Shown in pieces: positions 1 to 5,930 of a DNA stretch of 8,173 bases. The position numbers and the translations under genes were made by a program. Under the pieces are notes generated by a model. The model did not search any database and was not told the origin of the DNA. It saw nothing but the letters and a program-made list of their open reading frames with translations. This DNA comes from an uncultured Aquincola sp. (lineage in GTDB: Bacteria; Pseudomonadota; Gammaproteobacteria; Burkholderiales; Burkholderiaceae). The DNA is taken from NCBI GenBank assembly GCA_937883885.1, contig CAKZXL010000285.1, positions 1 through 8,173 on the forward strand, in the 5' to 3' direction. Position 1 is the stretch's first letter. Each line of letters opens with the position of its first letter.

Positions 1-434
1 GCGACGAGGCCGACGCCCGCAGCGTGGTGCTGCGCGAAGCCCGCCGCGGCCCGCAGGAGCTGGTCTTCTACACCGATGCCCGTGCCGGCAAGGTGCAGCA
101 GATCGCCCGCCAGCCCAAGGGCACGCTGGTGATGTGGTCGCGCGACCTGGCCTGGCAGCTGCGGCTGCGGGTGCAGCTGAGCGTGCACACCGATGGCCCC
201 GACGTGGCCCAGCGCTGGGCCGAAGTGCGGCGCACAAGATCCGCCGCCGACTACCTGGCCGGCGTGGCGCCGGGCAGCGAGTTGCCCACGCCGCTGGTGC
301 CCGAGCGCGCCTCGCGCGAGCATTTCGGCGTGGTGACGGCGCGGGTGCTGTCCCTCGACTGGACCGAGCTGCATGAAGACGGCCACCGCCGGGCCATCTT
401 CCAGGCCGACCACGCCACCTGGGTGCAGCCCTAG
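1..434 (+). CDS. Pyridoxamine 5'-phosphate oxidase-like FMN-binding protein, 3' part
   Basis: The frame is open from the left edge (first full codon at base 3) and ends at TAG 432-434, giving 143 visible residues. The start lies outside the window, and the GTG at 24 is only an internal valine. The visible part has the split-barrel flavoprotein pattern: SVVLRE near the edge, then FYTDARAGKVQQIARQP (the 'TD.R..K...L...P' FMN-phosphate region), a tryptophan strand, QLRLRVQL, and the C-terminal LDWTELHEDGHRRAIF, typical of this family. Relatives of the Alr4036-like type are about 190-200 residues long, so roughly the first quarter is missing. The family binds FMN. True PdxH oxidises pyridoxine phosphate to pyridoxal phosphate, but this subgroup is usually annotated only as PNPOx-like and its substrate is not known to me. 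Family assignment is confident; a role in vitamin B6 synthesis is not claimed. Confidence 0.85.
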   Translation, partial: DEADARSVVLREARRGPQELVFYTDARAGKVQQIARQPKGTLVMWSRDLAWQLRLRVQLSVHTDGPDVAQRWAEVRRTRSAADYLAGVAPGSELPTPLVPERASREHFGVVTARVLSLDWTELHEDGHRRAIFQADHATWVQP

Positions 435-448
435 GCCCGGCGGTTGTC

Positions 449-469
449 AAGCACGGACAAGCCGTGTTT
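449..469 (+). terminator. Weak hairpin after the PNPOx-like gene, possible terminator
   Basis: Fifteen bases after the stop codon, AAGCACGG (449-456) can pair with CCGTGTTT (462-469) over eight positions, one of them G-U, around a five-base loop. The right arm ends in three T, and four more T follow at 477-480, but there is no continuous T tract. It is the only hairpin close behind this gene. Its position suits a terminator, but its strength does not guarantee one. Confidence 0.35.
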
Positions 470-503
470 CCGACACTTTTCGGCACGTTGCGCCAGGGTG
501 CGG

Positions 504-536
504 CTGTCAACCGAAAGCCGGCTCGACCGATATAGG
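504..536 (+). promoter_or_regulatory. Possible sigma-70-like promoter for the small gene
   Basis: TATAGG at 531-536 matches four of six bases of the -10 consensus and lies about 30 bases before the ATG at 567. The best nearby -35-like hexamer is CTGTCA (504-509), also four of six, but the spacer is 21 bases, longer than normal. This stretch is the least GC-rich part of the gap, which is the main reason to list it. Confidence 0.2.
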
Positions 537-566
537 AACACCTCGCCAAAGAGAGTCGTTCCCACC

Positions 567-815
567 ATGCAAGCCAACGCCCATCCCGTCTTCGAACGCC
601 TGACCGCCGCCCAGAGCCCGCTGGCTCGCCAGCAACTGCTGCATGAGCTGGAAAAGCTCGTCGACAGCCGCCCCGGCGAAAAATCGCTGGCGCAGCGTGT
701 GCACCAGGTCGTCGACCGCGGCGTGCCCTACTTCTCGCCCACCGACGCGCACTACCTGAACTGGGCGCGCCAGGTCGCCGAGCTGTGGCAGCGCGCCGAG
801 GCGCTGCCCGCCTGA
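567..815 (+). CDS. Small protein of unknown function (82 aa)
   Basis: I do not recognise this protein. It is 82 residues, begins MQANAHPVFERL and ends RAEALPA. It has no signal peptide, membrane span or cysteine. It looks all-helical: one amphipathic helix around residues 5-30 (FERLTAAQSPLARQQLLHELEKLV), a polar loop with a helix through SLAQRVHQVVDRG, a short VPYFSPTDAHYLNW motif near residues 51-65 rich in aromatics, and a last helix ending near the C-terminus. I chose the ATG at 567 because the frame upstream reads as unlike-protein sequence and because a weak purine stretch (GAGAG, 551-555) lies 11 bases before it. The frame is also open upstream to 444. It converges with the enoyl-CoA hydratase gene 12 bases away. 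Codon use is GC-rich at third positions like its neighbours, which supports real coding. Confidence 0.7.
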   Translation: MQANAHPVFERLTAAQSPLARQQLLHELEKLVDSRPGEKSLAQRVHQVVDRGVPYFSPTDAHYLNWARQVAELWQRAEALPA

Positions 816-821
816 CACGCC

Positions 822-855
822 GCGCGCTTACCGGTGCTTGAACACCGGCGCGCGC
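822..855. terminator. GC-rich palindrome at a convergent gene end, possible two-way terminator
   Basis: CCGGTG (831-836) pairs with CACCGG (843-848) around a six-base loop, and GCGCGC on each side (822-827 and 850-855) extends the stem past a small asymmetric bulge. It spans the 12-base gap between the small plus-strand gene and the minus-strand hydratase, and covers the hydratase stop codon. No T tract follows on either strand, so a classic intrinsic terminator is doubtful. The inner stem is also encoded by the hydratase ending PVFKHR, which is common in that family, so the palindrome may be a by-product of coding. Confidence 0.3.
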
Positions 856-1616
856 TTGCTCAGGAAGGCGTCCATGCCTTCCTTCTGGTCTTCCGTCGCG
901 AACATCGCGTGGAACAGCCGGCGCTCATAGGCCACGCCGTCCGACAGGCTGCCTTCGAAGGCGCGGTTGACGCATTCCTTGGCCATCATCACGCTGGGCA
1001 TGCCGTAGCTGCAGATCACCGCAGCGGCGCCCAGTGCCTCATCGATCAGCTTGTCGGCCGGCACCACGCGTGACACCAGGCCGGCGCGCTCGGCCTCGGC
1101 CGCGTCCATCATGCGGGCGGTCAGGATCATGTCCATCGCCTTGCTCTTGCCCACTGCGCGCGGCAGCCGCTGCGTGCCGCCGGCGCCGGGCATGATGCCG
1201 ATCTTGATCTCGGGCTGGCCGAACCTGGCCGTCTCGGCCGCGATGATGAAGTCGCACATCATCGCCAGCTCGCAGCCGCCGCCCAGCGCAAAGCCCGCCA
1301 CCGCGGCGATCACCGGCTTGCGCACCTGGCGGATGGTTTCCCAGTTGCGGGTGATGAAGTTGCCGCCGTAGGTGTCCTCGAAGGTGTACTTGGCCATGGC
1401 CGCGATGTCGGCACCGGCCGCGAATGCCTTCTCGCTGCCGGTGACCACGATGCAGCCCACGCCCGGGTCGGCATCGAAGGCCAGCAGCGCATGGCCCAGG
1501 TCGTTCATCAGGCCGTCGTTCAACGCATTCAGCTGCTTGGGCCGGTTGAGCGTGATCAGCGCCGTCTTCAGCGGACCGTCGCCGCGCAGCTCGGTGAGGA
1601 TGTGTTCGTAGTCCAT
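828..1616 (-). CDS. Enoyl-CoA hydratase, crotonase family
   Basis: 262 residues, the usual length for the short-chain crotonase family. These cytosolic enzymes add water across the 2,3 double bond of enoyl-CoA in fatty-acid beta-oxidation. Visible features: [14 protein letters not shown] (21-33), the CoA-binding and oxyanion segment [11 protein letters not shown] (64-74), the second oxyanion region with catalytic glutamate [11 protein letters not shown] (Glu116), and [21 protein letters not shown] with the second glutamate, Glu136. Having both glutamates argues for a true hydratase and not an isomerase or hydrolase relative. The end, RAPVFKHR, is typical. The start is the ATG at 1616, preceded by a weak AGAGA ribosome site six bases upstream. 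The frame stays open for 57 more codons upstream, but those are arginine-rich shadow sequence. The DUF3108 gene ends 62 bases upstream on the same strand. No beta-oxidation partner lies nearby. The acyl-chain preference cannot be read from sequence. Confidence 0.95.
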   Translation of the reverse strand: MDYEHILTELRGDGPLKTALITLNRPKQLNALNDGLMNDLGHALLAFDADPGVGCIVVTGSEKAFAAGADIAAMAKYTFEDTYGGNFITRNWETIRQVRKPVIAAVAGFALGGGCELAMMCDFIIAAETARFGQPEIKIGIMPGAGGTQRLPRAVGKSKAMDMILTARMMDAAEAERAGLVSRVVPADKLIDEALGAAAVICSYGMPSVMMAKECVNRAFEGSLSDGVAYERRLFHAMFATEDQKEGMDAFLSKRAPVFKHR

Positions 1617-1650
1617 CGCTTGTCTCTGTGGGGGTGAACGTCGTGCGGCG

Positions 1651-1656
1651 ACTATA
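1651..1656 (-). promoter_or_regulatory. Candidate -10 box upstream of the hydratase gene
   Basis: Read on the minus strand, TATAGT matches five of six bases of the -10 consensus and lies 34 bases before the hydratase ATG, in otherwise GC-rich DNA. A -35 at 17-base spacing would be AGGCCA (three of six) and would overlap the end of the DUF3108 gene. It suggests the hydratase can be transcribed apart from the upstream genes. Confidence 0.35.
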
Positions 1657-1678
1657 GGCGCGGCCCGGCCGCATGGCC

Positions 1679-2950
1679 TCACGGCGTTTGCAGCGGTGGC
1701 GCGTTCAGCATCAGGTCGACGTAGGTGTCGCCCTCGTGGCGGATCAGGATGCGCACCGGCAGGTACTGCAGCGTGGGCGCGAACCACAGCTCGGCCGTCA
1801 GCTCGCCCGGGCGGGTGGATTCGCGCCGCGGCTTCACATGGAAGGTGCGCAGTTCACCCACGCGCGTGTGCAGCGTTTCTTCGGCCACCACGTCGTAGTG
1901 CCAGCGGTCGATGCGCCGCGGCAGCGCCAGCGGAAATTCCAGCGCCTGCCCCACCTTGAGCAGCTGCGGCTGGGTGGTGAACAGCCAGGTCAGCTGCACG
2001 AACTGGCTGGCGGTGTCCTGCACACCGGGCCAGGGCTCGGCGGTGCCGCGGTCCAGCACGATGCGGTCGGGCTCGAAGCTCAGGCCGCGCCGGCGCGGCT
2101 GGCCGAACAAGGTGCTGGTTTCTTCTTCATAGCGGCGCGGCACCAGGCCGCTGGCGCCGATGCTGCCGTCACTCGTCATGCGCCGCGCCACCAGCGGCGC
2201 CACGCTGGGGCCCACCCGCACGTCCACCTGCACCTGGTAGCGCTGGCCCTGGCGGATCCACTGCACGCGGGCACTGCCGTTCACCTCGCCGCGGTAGTTG
2301 CCGGTGAGGGTGTAGTCCAGCCGGGTGGACGGCGGCCAGTCGAAGTGGGGCGCGACGGCGGAGGCGACGGACAGCGCCGCGGCGGGGGCGGAAGCGCTGG
2401 TGGGCGGCATGCTGGCGGCGGCCACGGCAGGCGACGGGGCTGGCGGCGCACTGGCCGCGGTGGCGGCGGCCTGCGCCAGCGCAGAAGCAGCGGCCGCAGG
2501 GGCCGAAGCGGCTGGCGCAGCCGCCAGCGCTTCTTGCGCGGCTTGAGCAGCCGCGGCCGAAGCCGCCTCGGCCGCCGCCAGCGCTGCCCACTCGGCCCGC
2601 ACGGCCTCTGCGCGCGCCTTCGCCTCGGCCTGCGCCTGCGCATCGGCGGCTTCCGCAGCCGATGCCGCGGGATCCGGCGCTGCCGCACGCTCGACCGGCA
2701 CGGCGCGGGGCGCCGGCGGCGGCGCCACCCGGGGCGCCACGGGCGCCGGCGCGGCCTGTTGCAGCTCGCGCACGAAGGCCACGTCCATGCGCTGCATAGC
2801 CGGCTTGCTGGCGCTGCCGGCATCGACCATCAGCTCGGCCACCTCGCTGCCCAGGCAGCCGTGCACGCCCAGCACCGCGGCCACCACGGCCAGCGCCGCC
2901 CAGCGGCGGCGGCGGCCGCCGGCAGCACCGCGGTTCAGCAGCCCAGCCAT
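1679..2950 (-). CDS. DUF3108 domain protein with N-terminal anchor and long Ala/Pro-rich linker
   Basis: 423 residues in three parts. First, a short basic N-terminus (GGRRRRW, 11-17) followed by one hydrophobic span (about 17-33), a signal anchor or uncleaved leader. A cysteine sits at 32, but VHGC is a poor lipobox. Second, a low-complexity stretch (about 66-200): proline-rich, then a proline-free helix-prone segment (95-145, 31 alanines in 51 residues, with scattered E, K, R, Q), then Pro/Ala/Ser again. Third, a folded domain (about 205-423) matching DUF3108, with [21 protein letters not shown] at its start and [17 protein letters not shown] (387-403) near its end. The layout predicts a periplasmic domain held away from the inner membrane. 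DUF3108 has no established biochemical function that I know of. The ATG overlaps the end of the M61 peptidase gene by 16 bases, so translation is probably coupled. No Shine-Dalgarno sequence is visible. Confidence 0.88.
   Translation of the reverse strand: MAGLLNRGAAGGRRRRWAALAVVAAVLGVHGCLGSEVAELMVDAGSASKPAMQRMDVAFVRELQQAAPAPVAPRVAPPPAPRAVPVERAAAPDPAASAAEAADAQAQAEAKARAEAVRAEWAALAAAEAASAAAAQAAQEALAAAPAASAPAAAASALAQAAATAASAPPAPSPAVAAASMPPTSASAPAAALSVASAVAPHFDWPPSTRLDYTLTGNYRGEVNGSARVQWIRQGQRYQVQVDVRVGPSVAPLVARRMTSDGSIGASGLVPRRYEEETSTLFGQPRRRGLSFEPDRIVLDRGTAEPWPGVQDTASQFVQLTWLFTTQPQLLKVGQALEFPLALPRRIDRWHYDVVAEETLHTRVGELRTFHVKPRRESTRPGELTAELWFAPTLQYLPVRILIRHEGDTYVDLMLNAPPLQTP
2351..2755 (-). repeat. 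Low-complexity Ala/Pro-coding tract inside the DUF3108 gene
   Basis: This part encodes residues 66-200 and is dominated by GCN alanine codons with CCN proline codons. It has many short imperfect repeats (variants of GCCGAAGC and GCGGCGG) but no long exact tandem unit. On the plus strand it produces long glycine/arginine-rich open frames, which are shadows. Such tracts often change length between relatives by slippage. Confidence 0.7.
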
Positions 2951-4662
2951 TCGCGGCGCAGGGCCGCTGCGGACTTCAAGGGCTTGTCAGCCGGCGTCAG
3001 GGCCAGGTTGCCCGCCGCGGCTTCGGCCGGCGGCACCAGGCGCACGGTCAGCAGGCGCTGGTCGCGCACCAGCAGCAGTTCAAACGGCTGGCCGGCGCTG
3101 ATCCACTGCTGCGCGTCGTCCAGCCGGCGCACGCGCCAGCCGTCCACGGCCAGCACCTCGTCGCCGGCCGACACGCCGGCCTTTTCGGCTACGCTGCCGC
3201 GCAGCACCTGGCGCACCTGCACACCGCTCAGCGCACCTTCCGCCAGCCGCAGGCCCAGGCCGGCCGACCAGCCGCCCGGCTCCGCCTTCACCGCCACGCC
3301 GGCCTTGGCCAGCAGCGCCGGCAGCGGCAGGTCGTCGGTGCCGTGCACCCAGGCGGCCAGCTCGGCCTCGTAGCTGCGGCGGCCCACCTGGCGCAGCGCG
3401 GCGGCAATCGCCGCCTCGTCGATCGGGCCGCCGCGGCTGGCCGCCCACAGCGCGCGCATCACATCGTCCAGCGTGCCGCGGCGTTCGGCGCGCAGCGTCA
3501 GGTCCAGCGCCATCGCCACCAGCGAGCCCTTGGTGTAGTAGCTCACCGTGGCATTGGGCGTGTTCTCGTCGGCGCGGTAGTACTTCACCCAGGCGTCAAA
3601 GCTGGACTGCGCCACGCTTTGCACCTGGCGGCCGGGTGCGGCCAGCACGCCGTTGATCGTCTTGCCCACCAGCTTCAGGTAGCGCGGCGCGTCGATCAGC
3701 CCGGTGCGCAGCAGGAACTGGTCGTCGTAGTAGCTGGTGAAGCCCTCGAAGAACCACAGCAGCTGGGTGTAGTTCTCGCGGCTGTAGTCGAACTGCGCGA
3801 ACTCGGCGGGCCGCAGGCGCTTGACGTTCCAGGTGTGGAAGAACTCGTGGCTGATCAGGCCCAGCAGCGTCACGTAGCCGTCGCTGCTGGCGGTGACACC
3901 CGGGCGCGGCAGGTCGCGGCGGTTGGCGATCAACGCCGTGCTGGCGCGGTGTTCCAGGCCGCCGTAGCCATCTTCCACCACGTTGAGCATGAACACGTAG
4001 CGCGAGTACGGCGGCTTGCCCTTGGGGCCATGCCAGAACTGGATCTGCGCCTCGCAGATGCGGCGGGTGTCGGCCAGCAGCCGGTCGCCGTCGAAGCCCG
4101 GCCAGGCGCCGGCCACCACGAACTCGTGCGGCACGCCGGCCAGCTCGAAGCGGCCACGCCAGAAGCTGCCCAGTTCAAACGGGTGGTCCACCAGCTCGTC
4201 GTAATCGGCGGCCCGCCAGGCGCGGGGGCCGTCGGGCTCCATCGCGGTGGCCACTTCCCAACCGCGCGGCAGCGTGCCCAGCTCAATGCGGTGCGGCTCG
4301 GCCTCGCGCCCTTCCACCCGCAGGCACAGGCTGGTGTTGTTGAAGAAGCCCCGCCAGGCATTGAGGAAGGCGGTGCGCACCGAGGTGTCGAAGGCATACA
4401 CCAGGTAGCTCACCGTCAGCGCACCGCGGCCGGTGGGGCGGGCGATCCAGCTGGTCTTGTCGCGCTGCTGCAGCGCCACCGGCGTGCGGCCCTGGCGCGC
4501 CTGCAGCTGCGACAGGTGGCGACCAAACTCGCGCACCATGTAGCTGCCCGGAATCCACACCGGCAGGCTCAGCACCTGCTCGGCCGCGGGCTGCGGCACC
4601 GTGAGGGTGACGCGGTACAGGTGGGCGTGGACGTCGGCGACGTCGATGCGGTACGTGATCAT
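2935..4662 (-). CDS. M61 family metallopeptidase (glycyl aminopeptidase type) with PDZ domain
   Basis: 575 residues, close to the normal length for bacterial M61 peptidases, zinc enzymes that remove N-terminal residues (glycine, alanine) from peptides. The N-terminal beta domain carries LSLPVWIPGSYMVREFGRHL (31-50), a family signature. The catalytic domain has DGYGGLEHRAST (231-241), the zinc site HEFFH (His272, His276, catalytic Glu273) followed by TWNVKRLRP, and the likely third ligand Glu306 in WFFEGFTSYYDD. A C-terminal PDZ domain spans about 465-542 (GLGLRL, then SVAEKAGVSAGDEVLAVDG). All expected catalytic residues are present. No signal peptide is seen, so it probably acts in the cytoplasm, as judged by the polar start MITYRIDVADVHAHLYRV. 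The ATG at 4662 fits the family's usual start, though no clear ribosome site precedes it. It lies 25 bases after the DUF3429 gene and overlaps the DUF3108 gene by 16 bases. Confidence 0.95.
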   Translation of the reverse strand: MITYRIDVADVHAHLYRVTLTVPQPAAEQVLSLPVWIPGSYMVREFGRHLSQLQARQGRTPVALQQRDKTSWIARPTGRGALTVSYLVYAFDTSVRTAFLNAWRGFFNNTSLCLRVEGREAEPHRIELGTLPRGWEVATAMEPDGPRAWRAADYDELVDHPFELGSFWRGRFELAGVPHEFVVAGAWPGFDGDRLLADTRRICEAQIQFWHGPKGKPPYSRYVFMLNVVEDGYGGLEHRASTALIANRRDLPRPGVTASSDGYVTLLGLISHEFFHTWNVKRLRPAEFAQFDYSRENYTQLLWFFEGFTSYYDDQFLLRTGLIDAPRYLKLVGKTINGVLAAPGRQVQSVAQSSFDAWVKYYRADENTPNATVSYYTKGSLVAMALDLTLRAERRGTLDDVMRALWAASRGGPIDEAAIAAALRQVGRRSYEAELAAWVHGTDDLPLPALLAKAGVAVKAEPGGWSAGLGLRLAEGALSGVQVRQVLRGSVAEKAGVSAGDEVLAVDGWRVRRLDDAQQWISAGQPFELLLVRDQRLLTVRLVPPAEAAAGNLALTPADKPLKSAAALRREWLGC

Positions 4663-4687
4663 GGACTGCAGCAGAGGGGAAATCAGG

Positions 4688-5140
4688 TCACGCGCCAGCG
4701 GCGCCGATGAAGCAGCTGAGCGAAGCGACGGCGGTGAGGCGGAAGCGCAGCGTGAGCCAGGCCGACAGGCCGTGGCGCGGGTACACCCGGCGGTCGACCA
4801 GGTAGCAGCCGACCAGCATCGCGCCGCTGATCACCAAGCCGGCGTTGGGCGGCATCATCACCGCCACCCAGGCCACCAGCGAGGGCACCACGCCCCAGCT
4901 GAACAGGCCCGGCGTGCCGTCGCGAAAGCCGATGCCCCAGTGGATGCCACCGAGGAACGAGAGGATCACCGCGGCATAGGTGGCCAGCGCCAGCGTGACG
5001 TAGGGCAAGGTGTCGGCCCGTACCAGCCACACCAGCAGCGCGCCGGTGAAGAACGGGATGAGGCCGGCATATCCCAGGCGCAGGGCCTGGACCGAAGGGG
5101 CCGCAGCGGCGGCAGGGGCGGACAGGGGGGCAGCAGACAT
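4688..5140 (-). CDS. DUF3429 domain membrane protein
   Basis: 150 residues from the ATG at 5140. The Ala-rich start (MSAAPLSAPAAAAAP) is followed by about five hydrophobic spans: 20-40, 46-63, 79-96, 98-115 and 134-149. The DUF3429 hallmark SFLGGIHWG sits at 61-69, after LPYVTLALATYAAVIL. The family is integral to the inner membrane and has no firm function that I know of. A GTG at 5158, six codons upstream, has a much better ribosome site (GGGGGGTGA, spacing five) than the ATG, which has none visible. The real protein may therefore be 156 residues with VDNAGA in front (initiated as Met). The gene lies 52 bases after dsbC (34 from the GTG) and 25 before the M61 gene, consistent with a shared transcript. 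Confidence 0.88.
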   Translation of the reverse strand: MSAAPLSAPAAAAAPSVQALRLGYAGLIPFFTGALLVWLVRADTLPYVTLALATYAAVILSFLGGIHWGIGFRDGTPGLFSWGVVPSLVAWVAVMMPPNAGLVISGAMLVGCYLVDRRVYPRHGLSAWLTLRFRLTAVASLSCFIGAAGA

Positions 5141-5163
5141 GGCGCCCGCATTGTCCACGGGCG

Positions 5164-5172
5164 TCACCCCCC
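5164..5172 (-). promoter_or_regulatory. Ribosome binding site favouring a GTG start for the DUF3429 gene
   Basis: On the minus strand GGGGGGTGA closely matches the anti-Shine-Dalgarno complement AGGAGGTGA. It stands five bases before an in-frame GTG at 5158, and 23 bases before the ATG at 5140, too far to serve the ATG directly. Confidence 0.5.
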
Positions 5173-5192
5173 GCGCCGGCCGCGGTGAATCG

Positions 5193-5918
5193 TCAAGACT
5201 TGGCCGAGGCCTCGGCCAGCTGCTTTTCGATCTCCGCCGCCGGAATGGCGCCCGGCAGGCGGCGGCCGTCCTGGAACACCAGGGCCGGCGTGCCGTTGAG
5301 CTTGTGCTTCTGGCCAAAGGCCACGTTGCGGGCGATGGCGGCGGCATCGCAGCTGCCCATCTGCTTGGGAATGGTGGCGCCTTCCAGCATCCACGAGCGC
5401 CAGGTCTTCTGCGCGTCCTTCGAGCACCAGATGCCCTTGGCCTTGGCGTCCGAATCGGCGCCCAGGATGGGATACAGGAAGGTGTAGATGGTCACGTCCT
5501 TGACGGTGGCCAGGTCGCGCTCGAAGCGCTTGCAGTAGCCGCAGTTGGGGTCGGCGAACACCGCCAGCTTGCGCGAGCCATTGCCCTGCTTCTGCACCAT
5601 CGCGTCCTTCAGCGGCAGCGACGCGAAGTCGATCGCCGTCAGCTTCTGGATGCGGGCATCGGTCAGGTTGGTCTTGTTGCGGGTGTCGAAGATCGAACCC
5701 TGGATGACGTGGTTGCCGCTTTCGTCGCTGTACAGCACGTCGGTGCCCATGCGCACCTCGTACAGGCCCGGGATCGGCGTCTTGGTCACCTCGTCGATCT
5801 TGGGCATCTGCGGCAGCCGCTCCATCAGGTTCTTGCGGATGACGTCTTCCTGGGCGGCTGCGGGCAGCGCGGCGATGGCCAGCACGGCGGCGGCCGCGGC
5901 GAGGGTTCGGTTCAGCAT
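5193..5918 (-). CDS. dsbC: Thiol:disulfide interchange protein DsbC (periplasmic disulfide isomerase)
   Basis: 241 residues. A signal peptide (MLNRTLAAAAAVLAIAALPAAA, cleavage likely after about residue 22) sends it to the periplasm. An N-terminal dimerisation domain (about 25-85, with GLYEVRMGTDVLYSDESGNHVIQG) leads into a thioredoxin fold (about 115-240). The active site is FADPNCGYCKRF with Cys126 and Cys129, the CGYC found in E. coli DsbC. Cys165 and Cys190 match the second, structural disulfide pair. The cis-proline loop is NGTPALVFQDG (Pro211). DsbC reshuffles wrong disulfides in secreted proteins and is kept reduced by the membrane protein DsbD, which is not in this window. The ATG at 5918 is preferred to the one 12 codons upstream because it starts the signal peptide and has GAAGGA six bases before it. 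The gene starts 10 bases after the hydroxylase stop codon. Confidence 0.95.
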   Translation of the reverse strand: MLNRTLAAAAAVLAIAALPAAAQEDVIRKNLMERLPQMPKIDEVTKTPIPGLYEVRMGTDVLYSDESGNHVIQGSIFDTRNKTNLTDARIQKLTAIDFASLPLKDAMVQKQGNGSRKLAVFADPNCGYCKRFERDLATVKDVTIYTFLYPILGADSDAKAKGIWCSKDAQKTWRSWMLEGATIPKQMGSCDAAAIARNVAFGQKHKLNGTPALVFQDGRRLPGAIPAAEIEKQLAEASAKS

Positions 5919-5924
5919 GGGGTG

Positions 5925-5930
5925 TCCTTC
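5925..5930 (-). promoter_or_regulatory. dsbC ribosome binding site overlapping the upstream stop codon
   Basis: GAAGGA on the minus strand sits six bases before the dsbC ATG. Its first two bases are the last two of the hydroxylase TGA, so ribosomes ending the upstream gene are placed right at the dsbC start. It decides the start codon and supports coupled translation. Confidence 0.75.

Noticed and set aside
442..510. Near-direct repeat GGTTGTCAA (442-450) and GGCTGTCAA (502-510), with TTGTCA resembling a -35 box
   Set aside because: Nine bases with one mismatch is easily chance, and no -10 box stands at a proper distance after TTGTCA.
2351..2755. Repeat array or CRISPR-like structure in the GC-rich DUF3108 linker
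   Set aside because: There is no regular repeat and spacer pattern. The similarity comes from alanine and proline codons within an open frame.
2854..2866. Possible lipobox (VHGC, Cys32) making the DUF3108 protein a lipoprotein
   Set aside because: Histidine at the position two before the cysteine and the long arginine-rich N-terminus fit a signal anchor better than a lipoprotein signal.
1673..3373. Plus-strand open frame of 566 codons across the DUF3108 gene and the end of the M61 gene
   Set aside because: It is an antisense shadow of GC-rich coding DNA. The product is an Arg/Gly/His-rich string with no domain, while the minus strand gives recognisable families.
3343..4710. Plus-strand open frame of 455 codons antisense to the M61 peptidase gene
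   Set aside because: His/Ala/Gln-rich with no motif. The complementary strand encodes a complete M61 enzyme with all catalytic residues.
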